Origin: Methylomarinum sp964442675
Lineage (GTDB): Bacteria > Pseudomonadota > Gammaproteobacteria > Methylococcales > Methylomonadaceae
Length of the DNA: 6,444 nucleotides
NCBI GenBank assembly: GCA_964442675.1
Contig: CAYUAE010000118.1
Span: 1 to 6,444 of the forward strand
Reading direction: 5' to 3'
Shown: positions 6,187 to 6,444 of the stretch, one piece after another
How the letters are laid out: every line of letters starts with the position of its first letter
Numbering within the stretch: the first letter of the stretch is position 1
Position numbers and translations under genes: made by a program
The notes under the pieces: generated by a model
What the model saw: the letters and a program-made list of their open reading frames with translations, nothing else
Told to the model about the DNA's origin: nothing
Databases searched by the model: none

Positions 6187-6381
6187 ATGCTTATCTTAAC
6201 TCGACGGGTTGGAGAAACCTTAATGATAGGTGATGACGTAACCGTTACCGTTCTGGGTGTTAAGGGTAATCAAGTTCGTATTGGTGTCAATGCGCCGAAA
6301 GAGATTTCGGTACACCGTGAAGAAATATACGAACGAATTAAAAAGGAACAAGAAGAGTCTTCTTCAAATTCTGAAGAATAA
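6187..6381 (+). CDS. csrA: Carbon storage regulator CsrA (RsmA)
   Basis: The 64-residue product is a small dimeric RNA-binding protein that binds GGA-containing sites in mRNA leaders, controlling translation and stability in carbon storage, motility, biofilm and similar programmes. MLILTRRVGETLMIGDDVTV (1-20), then TVLGVKGNQVRIGVNAPKEI (21-40) and SVHREEIYERI (41-51), is almost identical to E. coli CsrA (61 residues). It includes the beta-1 strand Leu4-Arg6-Arg7 region and Arg44, both needed for RNA contact. Only the acidic Ser/Glu-rich tail (KKEQEESSSNSEE) differs clearly. ATG 6187 is the family start, with AGGGAG 5 nt upstream. An ATG at 6172 would add five unneeded residues and place the Shine-Dalgarno site inside the gene. 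The next gene downstream, only 9 nt on, is a tRNA. Confidence 0.99.
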   Translation: MLILTRRVGETLMIGDDVTVTVLGVKGNQVRIGVNAPKEISVHREEIYERIKKEQEESSSNSEE

Positions 6382-6390
6382 ACAGTTTCA

Positions 6391-6444
6391 GGAGAGTTGG
6401 CCGAGAGGCTGAAGGCGCTCCCCTGCTAAGGGAGTATGGGTTTT
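6391..6444 (+). tRNA. tRNA-Ser(GCU), 5' part, cut by the window end
   Basis: The first 54 nt of a serine tRNA reading AGU/AGC codons are present. The 5' acceptor strand is GGAGAGT (6391-6397). The D arm has stem GCC/GGC (6400-6402, 6414-6416), and the anticodon stem CTCCC/GGGAG (6418-6422, 6430-6434) closes the loop CTGCTAA with anticodon GCT at 6425-6427. The long variable arm typical of tRNA-Ser begins at 6435. From the D arm through the anticodon stem it matches E. coli serV. The T arm and 3' acceptor strand lie outside, so whether CCA is encoded is unknown. Only 9 nt separate it from the csrA stop. Confidence 0.97.

Overview
This window is ordinary chromosomal DNA from a gammaproteobacterium. 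All complete genes are conserved housekeeping or regulatory genes. RecA keeps E. coli residue numbering through its key motifs, CsrA is close to E. coli CsrA, and the gene order alaS-lysC-csrA followed by tRNA-Ser(GCU) is a known gammaproteobacterial arrangement (alaS-lysC-rsmA in Pseudomonas, alaS-csrA-serV in E. coli). The mid-range base composition and the SulP neighbour would fit a methanotroph of the Methylococcales type, but the genus is a guess.

Layout: positions 1-334 hold the N-terminal part of a SulP-family anion transporter on the minus strand, cut by the window edge. Positions 335-537 form a divergent regulatory region with a CTGT-N8-ACAG LexA-type box, an extended -10 promoter for recA, and an 18-bp hairpin that would sit at the very 5' end of the recA transcript. 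Plus-strand genes follow, tightly packed: recA, recX (GTG start, 2 nt after the recA stop), alaS (13 nt later) and lysC (4 nt later). A 284-nt structured gap separates lysC from csrA. Only 9 nt after csrA, a tRNA-Ser(GCU) begins and is cut off by the window end.

How the genes work together: recA and recX are a recombinase and its modulator under probable SOS control. alaS charges tRNA-Ala. lysC makes aspartyl phosphate, the entry step to the aspartate amino-acid family. csrA encodes a global post-transcriptional regulator. The set forms a probable readthrough cluster with its own SOS promoter at the front and a separate promoter before csrA.

I found no undescribed mobile, defence or biosynthetic system. 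The features worth a second look are regulatory: an internal ribosome-binding site and start in lysC placed as for a separate beta (ACT-only) subunit, the terminal hairpin of the recA leader and its repeat over the recA ribosome-binding site, the structured lysC-csrA spacer, and the very short csrA-tRNA gap.
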